64,000 bases of DNA from Cellvibrio mixtus subsp. mixtus J3-8 (GCF_000766945.1 NZ_KN266208.1:36604-100603); one strand, 5' to 3'; numbered from the stretch's first letter, positions 8,457-17,631 are shown. Numbers and translations are program-made. Notes: generated by a model from the sequence alone, not told the origin.

Positions 8457-9245
8457 ATGGCAAGTGCACCCTTATTTGAACTCAGCCAATTGCTGCGCGA
8501 TGCGCAAGCCTATTGGTGGCCATTTTGTCGTTTGCTCGCACTGCTAAGTATGGCCCCGCTGTTCAATCACAAAAGTGTCTCTGTGCGTGTACGCATATTG
8601 CTCGCGCTGGTGCTTACATTTGCATTGGGAAAAATCCTACCGGTACCGCCGGATATTGAACCACTTTCGCTCAAAGGCATTATGACCACCTTCGAGCAAA
8701 TTATTTTCGGTGTCATCCTGGGGTTGATGTTGCAATTGGTGTTTACGATTTTTATGTTGGTAGGCGAAGTGATTTCCGCGCAAATGGGCATGAGCATGGC
8801 GCGCTATAACGATCCAACCAATGGGGTTTCATCGTCATCAATTGTTTACCAATTGTATTTTATTTTGCTGGTGTTTTTGTTTTTCTCCATCGATTGCCAT
8901 TTACTGATTATCAGCGTTTTCTACCAAAGTTTTATCTATTGGCCGGTAGGTGGCGGATTACATTACCTCGGTATTGAAGCTTTTTTGCGTGGCATTGCCT
9001 GGACCTTTTCCGCAGCGGTATTAATCAGTTTGCCCATCGTTTTTTGCATGGCGCTGGTGCAATTCTGTTTCGGTTTACTGAACCGAATTTCCCCGGCAAT
9101 GAATTTATTTTCCCTGGGCTTTCCCATCACTATCCTGGTGGGATTACTGTGCATCTACCTGACCCTGCCCAATATGCCGCAAAGCTACCTGCATTTAACG
9201 CGTGAGCTTTTGGACACTATTGGCCTGGTACTGAAAGGAGCCTGA
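8457..9245 (+). CDS. fliR: Flagellar export gate protein FliR
   Basis: FliR (262 residues) is the single-copy subunit that seals the export gate. About six membrane helices are visible, together with the family motif EVISAQMGMSMARYNDPTNG and the C-terminal NRISPAMNLFSLGFPITILVG. Length and order (P-Q-R-flhB-flhA) match the family. It ends 3 bp before flhB. Confidence 0.95.
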   Translation: MASAPLFELSQLLRDAQAYWWPFCRLLALLSMAPLFNHKSVSVRVRILLALVLTFALGKILPVPPDIEPLSLKGIMTTFEQIIFGVILGLMLQLVFTIFMLVGEVISAQMGMSMARYNDPTNGVSSSSIVYQLYFILLVFLFFSIDCHLLIISVFYQSFIYWPVGGGLHYLGIEAFLRGIAWTFSAAVLISLPIVFCMALVQFCFGLLNRISPAMNLFSLGFPITILVGLLCIYLTLPNMPQSYLHLTRELLDTIGLVLKGA

Positions 9246-9248
9246 TAA

Positions 9249-10382
9249 ATGGCAGATGACAGCAGCAGCCAGGAAAAAACGGAAGAGGCATCGGCCCAGA
9301 AGCTCAAAAAGAGTAAAGACGAAGGGCAAGTCGCGCGCTCCAAAGATCTCGCGACCACTATTTCGTTGCTGGCAACATTATTGGTATTGAAATACAGCAT
9401 CGGTTTTTATTCGGAAAGTTTGCGCGAGAGCTTTCGCCTTTCCTATGTAAACTTCCATGAATCCACTATCCGGCTGGATGACCTGCAATTATTGTTAACC
9501 GAAAATATCATCCTGTTTATTAAAGTGTTATTGCCATTGTTGATAACACCGATATTGGTAGTCAGTTTGTCATTGATGCCTGGTGGCTGGGTTTTCGCCA
9601 GCAAAAATTTTATGCCGCAATTCAGTCGCATGAATCCAATTAAAGGTTTGGGTAAAATTGTATCAGCACAAAACTGGACCGAGCTGCTGAAATCCATGCT
9701 CAAAGTTACCGTGTTGTTATTAGCAGCCTGGTGGCTGGTGATAGAAGCCAGCGCACATTTAATTGAACTGCAACGTAGCGATTTACCCGGCGCTATCGGC
9801 AATGCATTTACTTTATTGTTTAACACCACCCTCGCCTTACTGGTGGTATTTATTATTTTCTCCTTTATCGACATTCCATTGCAGCGCTTTTTTTTCCTCA
9901 AAAAAATGCGTATGAGCAAACAGGAAGTAAAAGAAGAACACAAAAACCAGGAAGGCCGCCCGGAAGTAAAAGCGCGCATCAAGCAATTGCAACGGCAAAT
10001 GTTGCAACGGCAAATCAATAAAGTCATCAAGGACGCCGATGTGGTTATCGTTAACCCGGAACACTATGCCGTCGCCCTGAAATACGATTTAAAAAAAGCC
10101 AAAGCACCGTATGTATTAGCCAAAGGTGTGGATGAGCTCGCGCTCTACATGAAAAAACTCGCGGCCAGCCATCAACTGGAAATCATTGAACTGCCGCCGC
10201 TGGCGCGCGCCATTTACAACACCACGCGCATCAACCAGCAAATTCCTGCACCGCTTTACACAGCGGTTGCACATGTATTGACGTATATCCTGCACTTGCG
10301 CGCCTATCGCCAGGGGCGCCGTAATAAACCGATTATGCCGAGCAACCTTCCGATCCCGGCCAACATGGCCAACAGGACTTAA
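9249..10382 (+). CDS. flhB: Flagellar export switch protein FlhB
   Basis: FlhB (377 residues) switches export specificity from rod/hook to filament subunits. The start is typical (SSQEKTEEASAQKLKKSKDEGQVARS), four membrane helices follow, and the cytoplasmic domain contains the autocleavage site at residues 269-272. The site reads NPEH instead of the classical NPTH; the essential N-P pair is kept. GGAG stands upstream of ATG 9249, and flhA begins 2 bp after its stop. Confidence 0.95.
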   Translation: MADDSSSQEKTEEASAQKLKKSKDEGQVARSKDLATTISLLATLLVLKYSIGFYSESLRESFRLSYVNFHESTIRLDDLQLLLTENIILFIKVLLPLLITPILVVSLSLMPGGWVFASKNFMPQFSRMNPIKGLGKIVSAQNWTELLKSMLKVTVLLLAAWWLVIEASAHLIELQRSDLPGAIGNAFTLLFNTTLALLVVFIIFSFIDIPLQRFFFLKKMRMSKQEVKEEHKNQEGRPEVKARIKQLQRQMLQRQINKVIKDADVVIVNPEHYAVALKYDLKKAKAPYVLAKGVDELALYMKKLAASHQLEIIELPPLARAIYNTTRINQQIPAPLYTAVAHVLTYILHLRAYRQGRRNKPIMPSNLPIPANMANRT

Positions 10383-10384
10383 CC

Positions 10385-12475
10385 ATGAATCCACTCCAAC
10401 AATTCAGCTCCAATTTCCGCAGTGGCCGTATCGGAATTCCACTGCTGATTTTGTCGATATTGGCGATGATTATCCTGCCGCTGCCACCGCTGCTGCTGGA
10501 TATTTTATTTACTTTCAATATCGCAGTAGCGATCCTGGTGTTGCTCACCAGTGTCTCGGCAAAAAGCCCGCTGGATTTTTCATTGTTTCCCACGGTAATT
10601 TTAATTACTACATTAATGCGTTTATGTTTAAACGTAGCATCGACACGTGTGGTGTTATTGGAAGGCCACACCGGCACCGATGCCGCCGGTAAAGTAATTG
10701 AAGCTTTCGGTGAAGTGGTTATCGGCGGTAATTTTATTGTGGGTATGGTGGTGTTCATGATTTTAATGATCGTGAACTTTATCGTTATCACCAAAGGTGG
10801 CGAACGTATTTCCGAAGTGACTGCACGCTTTACATTGGATGCATTGCCCGGCAAGCAAATGGCAATTGATGCCGATTTAAATGCGGGGTTGATTTCCCAG
10901 GAAGAAGCCAAGCAACGTCGCCAGCAAGTTGCCAAGGAAGCCGATTTTTACGGCGCAATGGACGGTGCCTCCAAATTTGTGCGCGGTGATGCTATCGCGG
11001 GGATTTTAATCCTGTTAATTAATTTATTCGGTGGTTTTGCCATCGGCATGTTTATGTATGACCTGAGTGCCGGCCAGGCCTTCCAGCAATACGCATTGCT
11101 CGCGATTGGTGATGGCCTCGCGGCACAAATTCCTGCGCTGTTACTTTCCACCGCCGCAGCAATTATTGTTACGCGAATCAACGAATCCTCTGAAATTACC
11201 CAGCAAGTTGGAAATCAATTATTAGCATCGCCAACCACGCTTTACACTGTAGCCGGAATTTTATTTTTACTGGGTGCAATTCCCGGCATGCCGCACCTGG
11301 CATTTTTCACCTTTGCAGGATTAATTGGTTTTATCGCCTGGCGAATATCACAGAGGCCGGCACCGGCCGATGCACTCGATGAAGCTGAAGCCATGACCAA
11401 TGCAATGGCGCAGGAACAAAGCCAGAATCTCGCATGGGATGATATTCCGGCGGTAGAAACTTTATCAATTTCGCTCGGCTATAAATTAGTGGGCCTGGTG
11501 AATCAAGCGGCGGGGGCACCGCTCGTGCAACGCGTACGCGGTGTGCGTCAAACGCTATCAGAAAACCTTGGCTTTTTATTACCGGAAGTACAAATTCGCG
11601 ATAGCCTGCGGTTAAAAGCAGCGCAATACAATATTTATATCAATGGTGAAAAAATTGATGGGGCTGAAATCCATGCGGATCGCATGATGGCAATTCCCTC
11701 GCCAGAACTATACGGTGAAATCGACGGGATTTTGGGAACTGATCCGGCTTATCGGATGCCTGTGGTGTGGATTCTGCCGGGCGAAAAATCGCGCGCGTTA
11801 AATCTGGGTTACCAGGTCATTGATTGTTCGAGTGTAATCGCCACCCATTTAAATAAAGTGATTCGCGCTAACCTGCCGGAAGTTTTTAAACACGACGATG
11901 TGGATCATTTGCTACAACGTTTAACCCAGCAAGCACCAAAACTGGCGGATGCATTAAAAAACCAATTGAGCCTTACACAACAACACCGCGTGTATCGCCA
12001 ATTATTACAAGAAGAAGTGTCATTGCGCGATATCGTCAGCATCGCCACTGCATTGGTCGAAGGCAGTGAAAGCACTAAAGATCCAGTTTTGCTTTCTGCG
12101 GATGTTCGCTATGCATTGCGCCGTAATATTGTGACCAGCATTGCTGGTGAACGCAGCGAGCTTTCCGTTTTTGTACTGGATAATAATCTGGAAAATACGC
12201 TGCTCAGTGCATTAAGTATCGCCAAACAAGCGGGACCGGTAAGCCTGGATAATATTCCGGTGGAACCCAACCTGCTCAATCAATTACAAAATGCCATGCC
12301 GGTCGTAAAAGAAAAATTGCGCAAGGAAGGCCACCCACCAATCCTTGCCGTAATGCCACAATTGCGCCCGTTGCTCGCGCGTTATGCACGCGTCTTTAGC
12401 CCCGGCTTGCATGTGCTATCGCAAAATGAAATTCCCGAGAAAGTGGGCGTGAATATTTTGGGGAGCTTGGGGTAA
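10385..12475 (+). CDS. flhA: Flagellar export protein FlhA
   Basis: FlhA (696 residues) forms the nonameric export ring that uses proton motive force and docks chaperone-substrate complexes. About eight N-terminal membrane helices include the signature block TLMRLCLNVASTRVVLLEG and the FHIPEP region with ITKGGERISEVTARFTLDA. The large cytoplasmic domain (about 340-696) ends the protein. It is the last gene of the fliMNPQR-flhBA operon. Confidence 0.97.
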   Translation: MNPLQQFSSNFRSGRIGIPLLILSILAMIILPLPPLLLDILFTFNIAVAILVLLTSVSAKSPLDFSLFPTVILITTLMRLCLNVASTRVVLLEGHTGTDAAGKVIEAFGEVVIGGNFIVGMVVFMILMIVNFIVITKGGERISEVTARFTLDALPGKQMAIDADLNAGLISQEEAKQRRQQVAKEADFYGAMDGASKFVRGDAIAGILILLINLFGGFAIGMFMYDLSAGQAFQQYALLAIGDGLAAQIPALLLSTAAAIIVTRINESSEITQQVGNQLLASPTTLYTVAGILFLLGAIPGMPHLAFFTFAGLIGFIAWRISQRPAPADALDEAEAMTNAMAQEQSQNLAWDDIPAVETLSISLGYKLVGLVNQAAGAPLVQRVRGVRQTLSENLGFLLPEVQIRDSLRLKAAQYNIYINGEKIDGAEIHADRMMAIPSPELYGEIDGILGTDPAYRMPVVWILPGEKSRALNLGYQVIDCSSVIATHLNKVIRANLPEVFKHDDVDHLLQRLTQQAPKLADALKNQLSLTQQHRVYRQLLQEEVSLRDIVSIATALVEGSESTKDPVLLSADVRYALRRNIVTSIAGERSELSVFVLDNNLENTLLSALSIAKQAGPVSLDNIPVEPNLLNQLQNAMPVVKEKLRKEGHPPILAVMPQLRPLLARYARVFSPGLHVLSQNEIPEKVGVNILGSLG

Positions 12476-12501
12476 AAATATCGGTAATAGTGTCGATATT
12501 T
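12476..12501. terminator. Weak hairpin after flhA
   Basis: AAATATCG and CGATATTT form an 8-bp stem with a 10-nt loop directly after the flhA stop, between flhA and the convergent PilZ gene. The stem is AT-rich and has no long T-run, so termination would be weak. Confidence 0.35.
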
Positions 12502-12517
12502 ATTCGCCATTTAATCA

Positions 12518-12880
12518 TTAAACCGGCGAATAATCCCCATTCTCCGTTTCACCACGCTGGATACGCAATTTTTCCACCATCAATGCAAATTCAGCTGAGG
12601 GCTCTTGCAAAATAAAACCCGCTTCATAATAACCGGTCTTAGCGTTAGACCCGGACCATTTGCAAGCCACATCCAGGTCAAATTGCAATACCTCATCATC
12701 CTTTACCCGCATCCGTAACCGCAGTACCACCTCTGCACCTTGTTCAAAAGCAGTATCGCTTAACACCTTCAGCCCGGTTTCCGAAACATCGCCCACGTAA
12801 CCAATCAATGCATTGGTCCTGGGATTACTGACTTTCACTCGAAAAATAGAACGAAACTGCAAACGGCTCTGGTTGCGCAT
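12518..12880 (-). CDS. PilZ domain protein
   Basis: A stand-alone PilZ protein of 120 residues, expected to bind cyclic-di-GMP. The two binding motifs are visible: RLQFR (RxxxR type) at residues 6-10 and DVSETG (D/NxSxxG) at about residue 30. It faces flhA tail to tail and is the nearest c-di-GMP receptor to the flagellar genes, so a role in flagellar or surface behaviour is a reasonable inference, comparable with YcgR-like brakes although the YcgR N-domain is missing. Confidence 0.88.
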   Translation of the reverse strand: MRNQSRLQFRSIFRVKVSNPRTNALIGYVGDVSETGLKVLSDTAFEQGAEVVLRLRMRVKDDEVLQFDLDVACKWSGSNAKTGYYEAGFILQEPSAEFALMVEKLRIQRGETENGDYSPV

Positions 12881-13025
12881 AGTGATCGGGCCCGATTAGG
12901 AATTGTGCTAAAGCGGTAGGGCGACTATTTTTAAGGAGAACTTAAGGGGGGATTAAAAAAACTCAGGTAAAAAAACGATGGTCCCGTGCCAAGCGGGACT
13001 GAATCTATCAACATGTAAATCAAAG

Positions 13026-13451
13026 CTATTTCGGCCAGATCGGCAATTCACTCGCTTCGTCGTATTCAGGGAAAATAATGATATTAAAAACCTCACCCTC
13101 AAAAACCCATGCCATAATTTGCAGATCATCAGCATAGAAACTTTTTCCATCCTGTTTAAAATCTTCGTCTAGTTGGAAAGACGGGAAAATGGCTTCAAGT
13201 TCTGATTCGGTAATACCAATAATAGGTTTTGAATCCAGCAATGCTGACTCTGCGAAAACGGTTATCGAGCTTAAACGATATCCATCCTCTTCCTGAAACG
13301 ACAATTCAATGCCGCTGTCATACTCCCAGATTTCTTCTTCCGCATGATTCTCTTTATTAGCAGGTGCACCTAACTTACTTTGCACATCATTTCTGGATAT
13401 ACCCAATTTGAGACTGTCGATCCCGATTTTCGGAAAAATATTCATAATCAT
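13026..13451 (-). CDS. Conserved hypothetical acidic protein
   Basis: A 141-residue soluble, acidic protein (many Glu/Asp) that I do not recognise. It begins IFPKIGIDSLKLGISRNDVQ and contains two similar segments, 'GISRNDVQSKLGAP' and 'GITESELEAIFPSF', suggesting an internal duplication of a small alpha/beta unit as in SmpA-like or immunity-type folds; this is only an impression. AAGGA precedes the ATG at 13451. It stands alone between unrelated genes in an AT-richer patch, consistent with an accessory gene. Confidence 0.6.
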   Translation of the reverse strand: MIMNIFPKIGIDSLKLGISRNDVQSKLGAPANKENHAEEEIWEYDSGIELSFQEEDGYRLSSITVFAESALLDSKPIIGITESELEAIFPSFQLDEDFKQDGKSFYADDLQIMAWVFEGEVFNIIIFPEYDEASELPIWPK

Positions 13452-13588
13452 TAATTCCTTAAGGTAAATGAATGCTGGAGCATAAATAATTACATCTGCC
13501 GGCGTGTCGGGATAATGATAAACCTGGAATAAGCGACTGCTTGAAGTAAATCCTGCCTATTCCAGATTTAATTTTCAGCGGGTATTTA

Positions 13589-14047
13589 TTACCCGACTAA
13601 TACTACTGCTTGCGTACCAATGCGCAATGCGTGGCCACTATTTTCCCTGGTATATTCTTGCGCATCCTCGTAATTGGAAAACCACAAATTCGGGTATCCG
13701 GCAGTTCGTCGCCAATGATCAAAATGGGCTAACTGATCCGCATCCATACTATCAAGTTCATGGCGATAATCTTCCCAACATTTAAATCCTGTTTCCACAG
13801 CGAGCATGCGCAATATATGTTTGCGTTGAATAATATCGCGGTTACGATGCAATTCAGGCAGGGATATCGCAGTCAACGTCGCCGTTGCAAGAAGCCGACG
13901 CAATATTGGCAGTGAAACTACCTTTGATTCCGAATAGGCCGCGCGATGAAGATTACGTGCGATGCGAAGCACCACATCGGCAGCGGATTCAGAATTGGAT
14001 TTGAGGTCTTGATGTTGAGAATTTTGCGATTGTATTTCGGTATGCAT
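13589..14047 (-). CDS. Hypothetical protein
   Basis: Predicted 152 residues, not recognised. The ATG at 14047 is chosen because GGAG lies 6 bp upstream (TTGGAGTTGGTATG); an earlier in-frame start at 14104 has none. The N-terminal 20 residues are polar and Gln/Ser-rich; the rest is helical with 'RKHILRMLAVETGFKCWEDYR' and a hydrophobic C-terminus. No signal peptide or membrane helix is seen. It is a single gene with a TATATT box about 20 bp upstream. Confidence 0.55.
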   Translation of the reverse strand: MHTEIQSQNSQHQDLKSNSESAADVVLRIARNLHRAAYSESKVVSLPILRRLLATATLTAISLPELHRNRDIIQRKHILRMLAVETGFKCWEDYRHELDSMDADQLAHFDHWRRTAGYPNLWFSNYEDAQEYTRENSGHALRIGTQAVVLVG

Positions 14048-14505
14048 ACCAACTCCAATATACAGTCGGCTTGCTCGCTCATGGCCGGGAGGGTATGCAA
14101 GCACATGGCTTGCGTTGGATTCGGGTGCTTACGCTTTCGCGAGGCGGGCGCCCCGTGCGCCCTGTCGCAAATTCTACGCAAGCAAGATGACGAAGGCAAA
14201 TTCCTTTACCTAATTATCCGAATTAACTTCCTGCGTCCCCCCAAAACGGTCAGTAACAATCCCATACGCTTCCGACCAGAATGTTTTTTGCAATAACTAT
14301 AGTAGTAACACCCCCCTCGGCTAATGCAAAAAAACTTCCTGGCATTGACCAGAAAAATTTATATGAAAATCAATACGCATTTTATTGCCCGCTTAATGAA
14401 GTTATACCGTTGTTAACGTTAGATGGCGATAGCCGGAGGACATTTTTGGCTTACTGTTTTACGATTATCATCTCTTATTAGCCGGACGAAAACCAATTAG
14501 CTGCC
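14048..14505. other. Intergenic region with no convincing gene
   Basis: About 460 bp between divergent genes. A short GC-richer block (about 14125-14190, containing GGCGGGCGCCCCG) stands in otherwise AT-rich sequence. A 66-codon open frame at 14281-14481 has no ribosome site or recognisable product. Promoters for both flanking genes must lie here. Confidence 0.5.
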
Positions 14506-15120
14506 ATGATTAATGACAAAAATACTCATACCCACCCTGCACCGGAAATCGTTCATGATGAAGACTTTATTGTTGTTTATCGCGGCCTGGAACGCGAGTT
14601 ATGTAATGCAGTGATTGCGCAATTTAATAGCGATCAATATAAATGGCGAGGGAAACTAGGCCGCAAGGAAGATCATTCCATCTACCAGGAGGAAACCAAA
14701 AGTTCCTGGGATCTGGAAATACTCAATGATGGTGAATGGAAAAATCTTTTCCAACAAATACATCCCCAAATCCACGCGTGCATGGCCGATTATTTATCCC
14801 GCAGCCCGGTGTTGAAATCTTTTCCGCTGCAAGTCACAGGTTACAAGATCCAGATGTACCCAAAAAAAGAAGGCTATTTCCGCTGGCACGCTGATTCATT
14901 GGGAAGAAATGCCAGAAATCGCGTGGCAGCCATGGTGTTGTACCTGAACGATGTAGAGCAAGGCGGACAGACCGAATTTTTCCATCAGAATTTAAAAATT
15001 GAACCCAAGGCAGGCAATCTTTTACTCTTTCCGGCAGGATGGAACTATATGCATTGCGGTCATACGCCGGAGTCGCACGACAAATATATTATTTCATCGT
15101 TTATTAAAATTAATGATTGA
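14506..15120 (+). CDS. 2OG-Fe(II) oxygenase, prolyl-4-hydroxylase-like
   Basis: A 204-residue cytoplasmic dioxygenase expected to use iron, oxygen and 2-oxoglutarate to hydroxylate a protein side chain or small molecule. The iron ligands are visible: HxD at His128 and Asp130 (FRWHADS) and a distal His at 183 or 186 (YMHCGHTP). The cosubstrate-binding basic residue is probably Lys194. The core strand AAMVLYLNDVEQGGQTEF is characteristic of the P4Hc family. Substrate unknown; neighbours give no hint. The ribosome site is weak. Confidence 0.85.
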   Translation: MINDKNTHTHPAPEIVHDEDFIVVYRGLERELCNAVIAQFNSDQYKWRGKLGRKEDHSIYQEETKSSWDLEILNDGEWKNLFQQIHPQIHACMADYLSRSPVLKSFPLQVTGYKIQMYPKKEGYFRWHADSLGRNARNRVAAMVLYLNDVEQGGQTEFFHQNLKIEPKAGNLLLFPAGWNYMHCGHTPESHDKYIISSFIKIND

Positions 15121-15122
15121 TC

Positions 15123-15731
15123 TTATGCATGTACATTAATTTCCACTAATGCCATAGGTACCACTGAAGCCACCAACAGCAGCGCCATAACAATATTAAA
15201 GATCTTTAATTGCTTTTCATTTTGTAGAAATTATTTCATCGCTGCACCGGCACAAAGCCATACTGCAATGCACATACCTCCAACGATCAGGTAAGTAGCG
15301 ACGATTAATAAAATCTGGCTTACCATTTTTTCTGATGTGGTAAATGATGCGATAGCACCTACTGCCATTACCCAGGCTTTCGGGTTTACCCATTGAAATA
15401 AAGCGGCTTGAATAAATGTTAGCGGTTTTTCCGATTCAACGCGAACATTCGGCATGGATGAGCGAGCAATCTTCCATGCCAAATATAATAAATAGGTAAT
15501 TCCTAACACTTTGATAACCAGGTAAATCTGCGGAAACACAATAAACAGATTACCCAATCCAAAACCAATCGCAGCAACCATTGCGGGAAAGCCGATATTT
15601 ATCCCCAGCAAATGTGGAATACTTTTCACAACCCCATGATTTACCCCCGACGTCATTAACATAATATTATTCGGTCCGGGAGAAATAGATGTTGCAAAAC
15701 AAAAGATAATAATCGGTATTAACAATTCCAA
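15123..15731 (-). pseudogene. LysE/RhtB-family amino-acid exporter interrupted by an in-frame stop
   Basis: The frame encodes the first 166 residues of a LysE/RhtB exporter, with the family signature SPGPNNIMLMTSGVNHG near the N-terminus and about five membrane helices, then meets TAA at 15231-15233. Reading on in the same frame for 35 codons to a second stop at 15123 gives FLQNEKQLKIFNIVMALLL and VASVVPM, the usual C-terminal helix of the family. One nonsense change therefore separates the last helix; there is no frameshift. The start is TTG with GGGAG upstream, 14 bp after the preceding gene. The truncated product might still insert in the membrane, but it is most simply a recent pseudogene or a sequencing error. 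Confidence 0.85.
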
Positions 15732-15745
15732 AACAACAATACTCC

Positions 15746-16153
15746 CTATGCGTTGATGTGATTATTTTTTTCCAAATACATTTTAATAGCCACTGCGTAT
15801 TCCTCAGCCGATAACGGCGATTGACGGCAAGCAGATTTCAATTTATACGGTTTTAGCTCTGCAAAAATTATTTCCGCCATTTCTCGTGGTTGTGTAGCAG
15901 GCGTACTTTTAGCCAATCCGTTCAAATAGATAACATTACCAAATTCGGATACCGGAATTCTGTTCTCTGCTTTATTGATGACACTGAGATACAACAATTT
16001 ATTGTATGCCGTTATAAACTGCTCATAGCCTGGCATGGAGTGATTAATATAATAAAAATTTCCAACCAGACCGGCATAATAATCTTGCGCTTCATTTTCG
16101 GCGTATTTTATACCCAGGAAAATCCAGGCATCTTCAAATGATAAAAGGTTCAT
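15746..16153 (-). CDS. Hypothetical protein upstream of the LysE pseudogene
   Basis: A 135-residue protein, not recognised. It is rich in aromatic residues (GLVGNFYYINHSMPGYEQF) with a helical C-terminus, and no signal peptide is seen. The ATG at 16153 has no strong ribosome site. Its stop lies 14 bp before the exporter's TTG, so the two are probably co-transcribed. Confidence 0.55.
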   Translation of the reverse strand: MNLLSFEDAWIFLGIKYAENEAQDYYAGLVGNFYYINHSMPGYEQFITAYNKLLYLSVINKAENRIPVSEFGNVIYLNGLAKSTPATQPREMAEIIFAELKPYKLKSACRQSPLSAEEYAVAIKMYLEKNNHINA

Positions 16154-16246
16154 TCAACTTAACTCTGTAAAATATAATCCATTCAAAGCCGCAGATTCAC
16201 GTTATCAGAATGGCCGGAAATAATTGGTTAAAGCAGTTATAGAAAT

Positions 16247-16672
16247 TTAAAAGGTATTTAACTTCTTAATAAACTCGGCAATATTGGGTAAATCACCATA
16301 ACGGGTAGTGATAAGCGGGATAGGAACCCAATTAACTTTTGAATTGATACAAAGGTGGGCAACCACTTCAACCTGCGCTGAAGCCTCCATCGCACCGACG
16401 GGAACCCGATAAAAATCCAGGCCGCGCAATTTATTGGGCACGGGTGATCCGCAGTTGGTACAAAAATCCGCAGTAAAACCAGTGTCTTTTACCCAGCTTT
16501 TAATATGATGTATCCCTGAAAGCCATTCAAAATCCTTAGCATCAACAATAGTTCCCAAATTTGAAGCGGTACCGCTTTGCATCCGGCAAAGTGAGCAATG
16601 GCATTGATAAGCCTTAATGCGTGGAATATTCAATTTGAAACGCGTTAAACCACAAAGACATTTACCGTTCAC
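16247..16672 (-). CDS. GFA/CENP-V family zinc protein
   Basis: About 141 residues of the GFA (glutathione-dependent formaldehyde-activating enzyme) family, with the zinc-binding cysteines in the expected order: GKCLCG, CHCSLC and FCTNCGSP. True catalytic activity on S-hydroxymethyl-glutathione is doubtful for most family members. The GTG at 16672 is preferred because AGGAG lies 8 bp upstream and the protein then begins just before the first CxC as in relatives; an ATG at 16723 would add 17 residues without a ribosome site. Confidence 0.82.
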   Translation of the reverse strand: MNGKCLCGLTRFKLNIPRIKAYQCHCSLCRMQSGTASNLGTIVDAKDFEWLSGIHHIKSWVKDTGFTADFCTNCGSPVPNKLRGLDFYRVPVGAMEASAQVEVVAHLCINSKVNWVPIPLITTRYGDLPNIAEFIKKLNTF

Positions 16673-16702
16673 AGAAATATCTCCTGATACTATTTTCGCT
16701 TT

Positions 16703-16718
16703 ACCCACCAGTGTGGGT
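16703..16718. promoter_or_regulatory. Inverted repeat upstream of the GFA gene
   Basis: ACCCAC-CAGT-GTGGGT is a perfect 6-bp inverted repeat about 30 bp before the preferred GTG start. It fits a dimeric repressor operator in size and position. Confidence 0.35.
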
Positions 16719-16915
16719 GGCATGTCTGGTAATGACGGAATTCTTCTATTAAGCCAAATAAAAAGCCTGCTTTATTCCACAATCGGGTGGCTAGCATCCG
16801 GGTACATGCTAAGCTAATGCTTCTGATGTAAAAGATAGATAATAACCGTTTCCAGACAGGTAAGAACATTAATATAAACCTCAGACCTTATCCCCATAAA
16901 TCGTAAATTTTCATT

Positions 16916-17587
16916 ATGGAAAACCTTGATAAAATTATTATCGATCTGATCAGGCGCCAGGAATTTGCACGCGGCTTGTTTGAGATTAACGAGCAATTTT
17001 ATTATTTGAAACAGGAAACCTACATCAGGGATCTCCTGCTTAAAAGTTTGAATAGCACCCTTGTTAATGCCTTAGCCATTGCCGAGCACCCGAAAAGTTA
17101 CGTTAGGACAAGCGACGGTGCAGCCTTGAATATGGGCCGACGCGATATTGGGCTATTTGGCGTTAACGACGGCCGTTTTGATACTAAAGAGCCTATTTAC
17201 TCTATAGAAGTGAAATTCTATTTTCCACTGGATCTTTTTAAAGAAGACTTTAGCGATCTGGGTGACAGAAAACATCACCGGACAGATCTGGGTGATATTC
17301 GCGCGCACTGGAACAGGGATATTTATAACAACAAAACAGATTGTTTGATGTTAATAATCTGTGAAAGGGATTGGGTAGAATTTGCCTGCATTGCGGATTC
17401 ACCAAGCAGAAATTGCGCTATTGACCTGGTTCAGCAACAGGCCACCCTGCGTAAAAAATTGGCTGCCTATATTACCGATTTAGATTGTGATTTTAGCAAC
17501 GCATTACGCACATCGATAAAAAGCCCGACGAACATCAGCGCCGACGCCACAACCCGCTATACATTTCTGCTGCTTTTTAGACGGTAA
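16916..17587 (+). CDS. Hypothetical protein with possible PD-(D/E)XK nuclease core
   Basis: A 223-residue protein, not assigned to a family. Residues 77 to 100 show RRDIGLFG followed by YSIEVKFYF, which fits the D...ExK strand pair of the PD-(D/E)XK nuclease fold (Asp77, Glu98, Lys100). A later motif HHRTDLGDIRAHWNRDIYN follows. The sequence is AT-rich and without neighbours of the same strand, so it looks like an accessory gene; a solitary restriction or repair nuclease is one possibility, but nothing shows this directly. The ribosome site is weak. Confidence 0.6.
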   Translation: MENLDKIIIDLIRRQEFARGLFEINEQFYYLKQETYIRDLLLKSLNSTLVNALAIAEHPKSYVRTSDGAALNMGRRDIGLFGVNDGRFDTKEPIYSIEVKFYFPLDLFKEDFSDLGDRKHHRTDLGDIRAHWNRDIYNNKTDCLMLIICERDWVEFACIADSPSRNCAIDLVQQQATLRKKLAAYITDLDCDFSNALRTSIKSPTNISADATTRYTFLLLFRR

Positions 17588-17631
17588 TTATCTGCTTTCG
17601 GGACTTGCGTAATACAGGAACATCCCACACT

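Noticed and set aside
14281-14481. 66-codon frame with a hydrophobic start
   Set aside because: No ribosome site, AT-rich, no recognisable homology.
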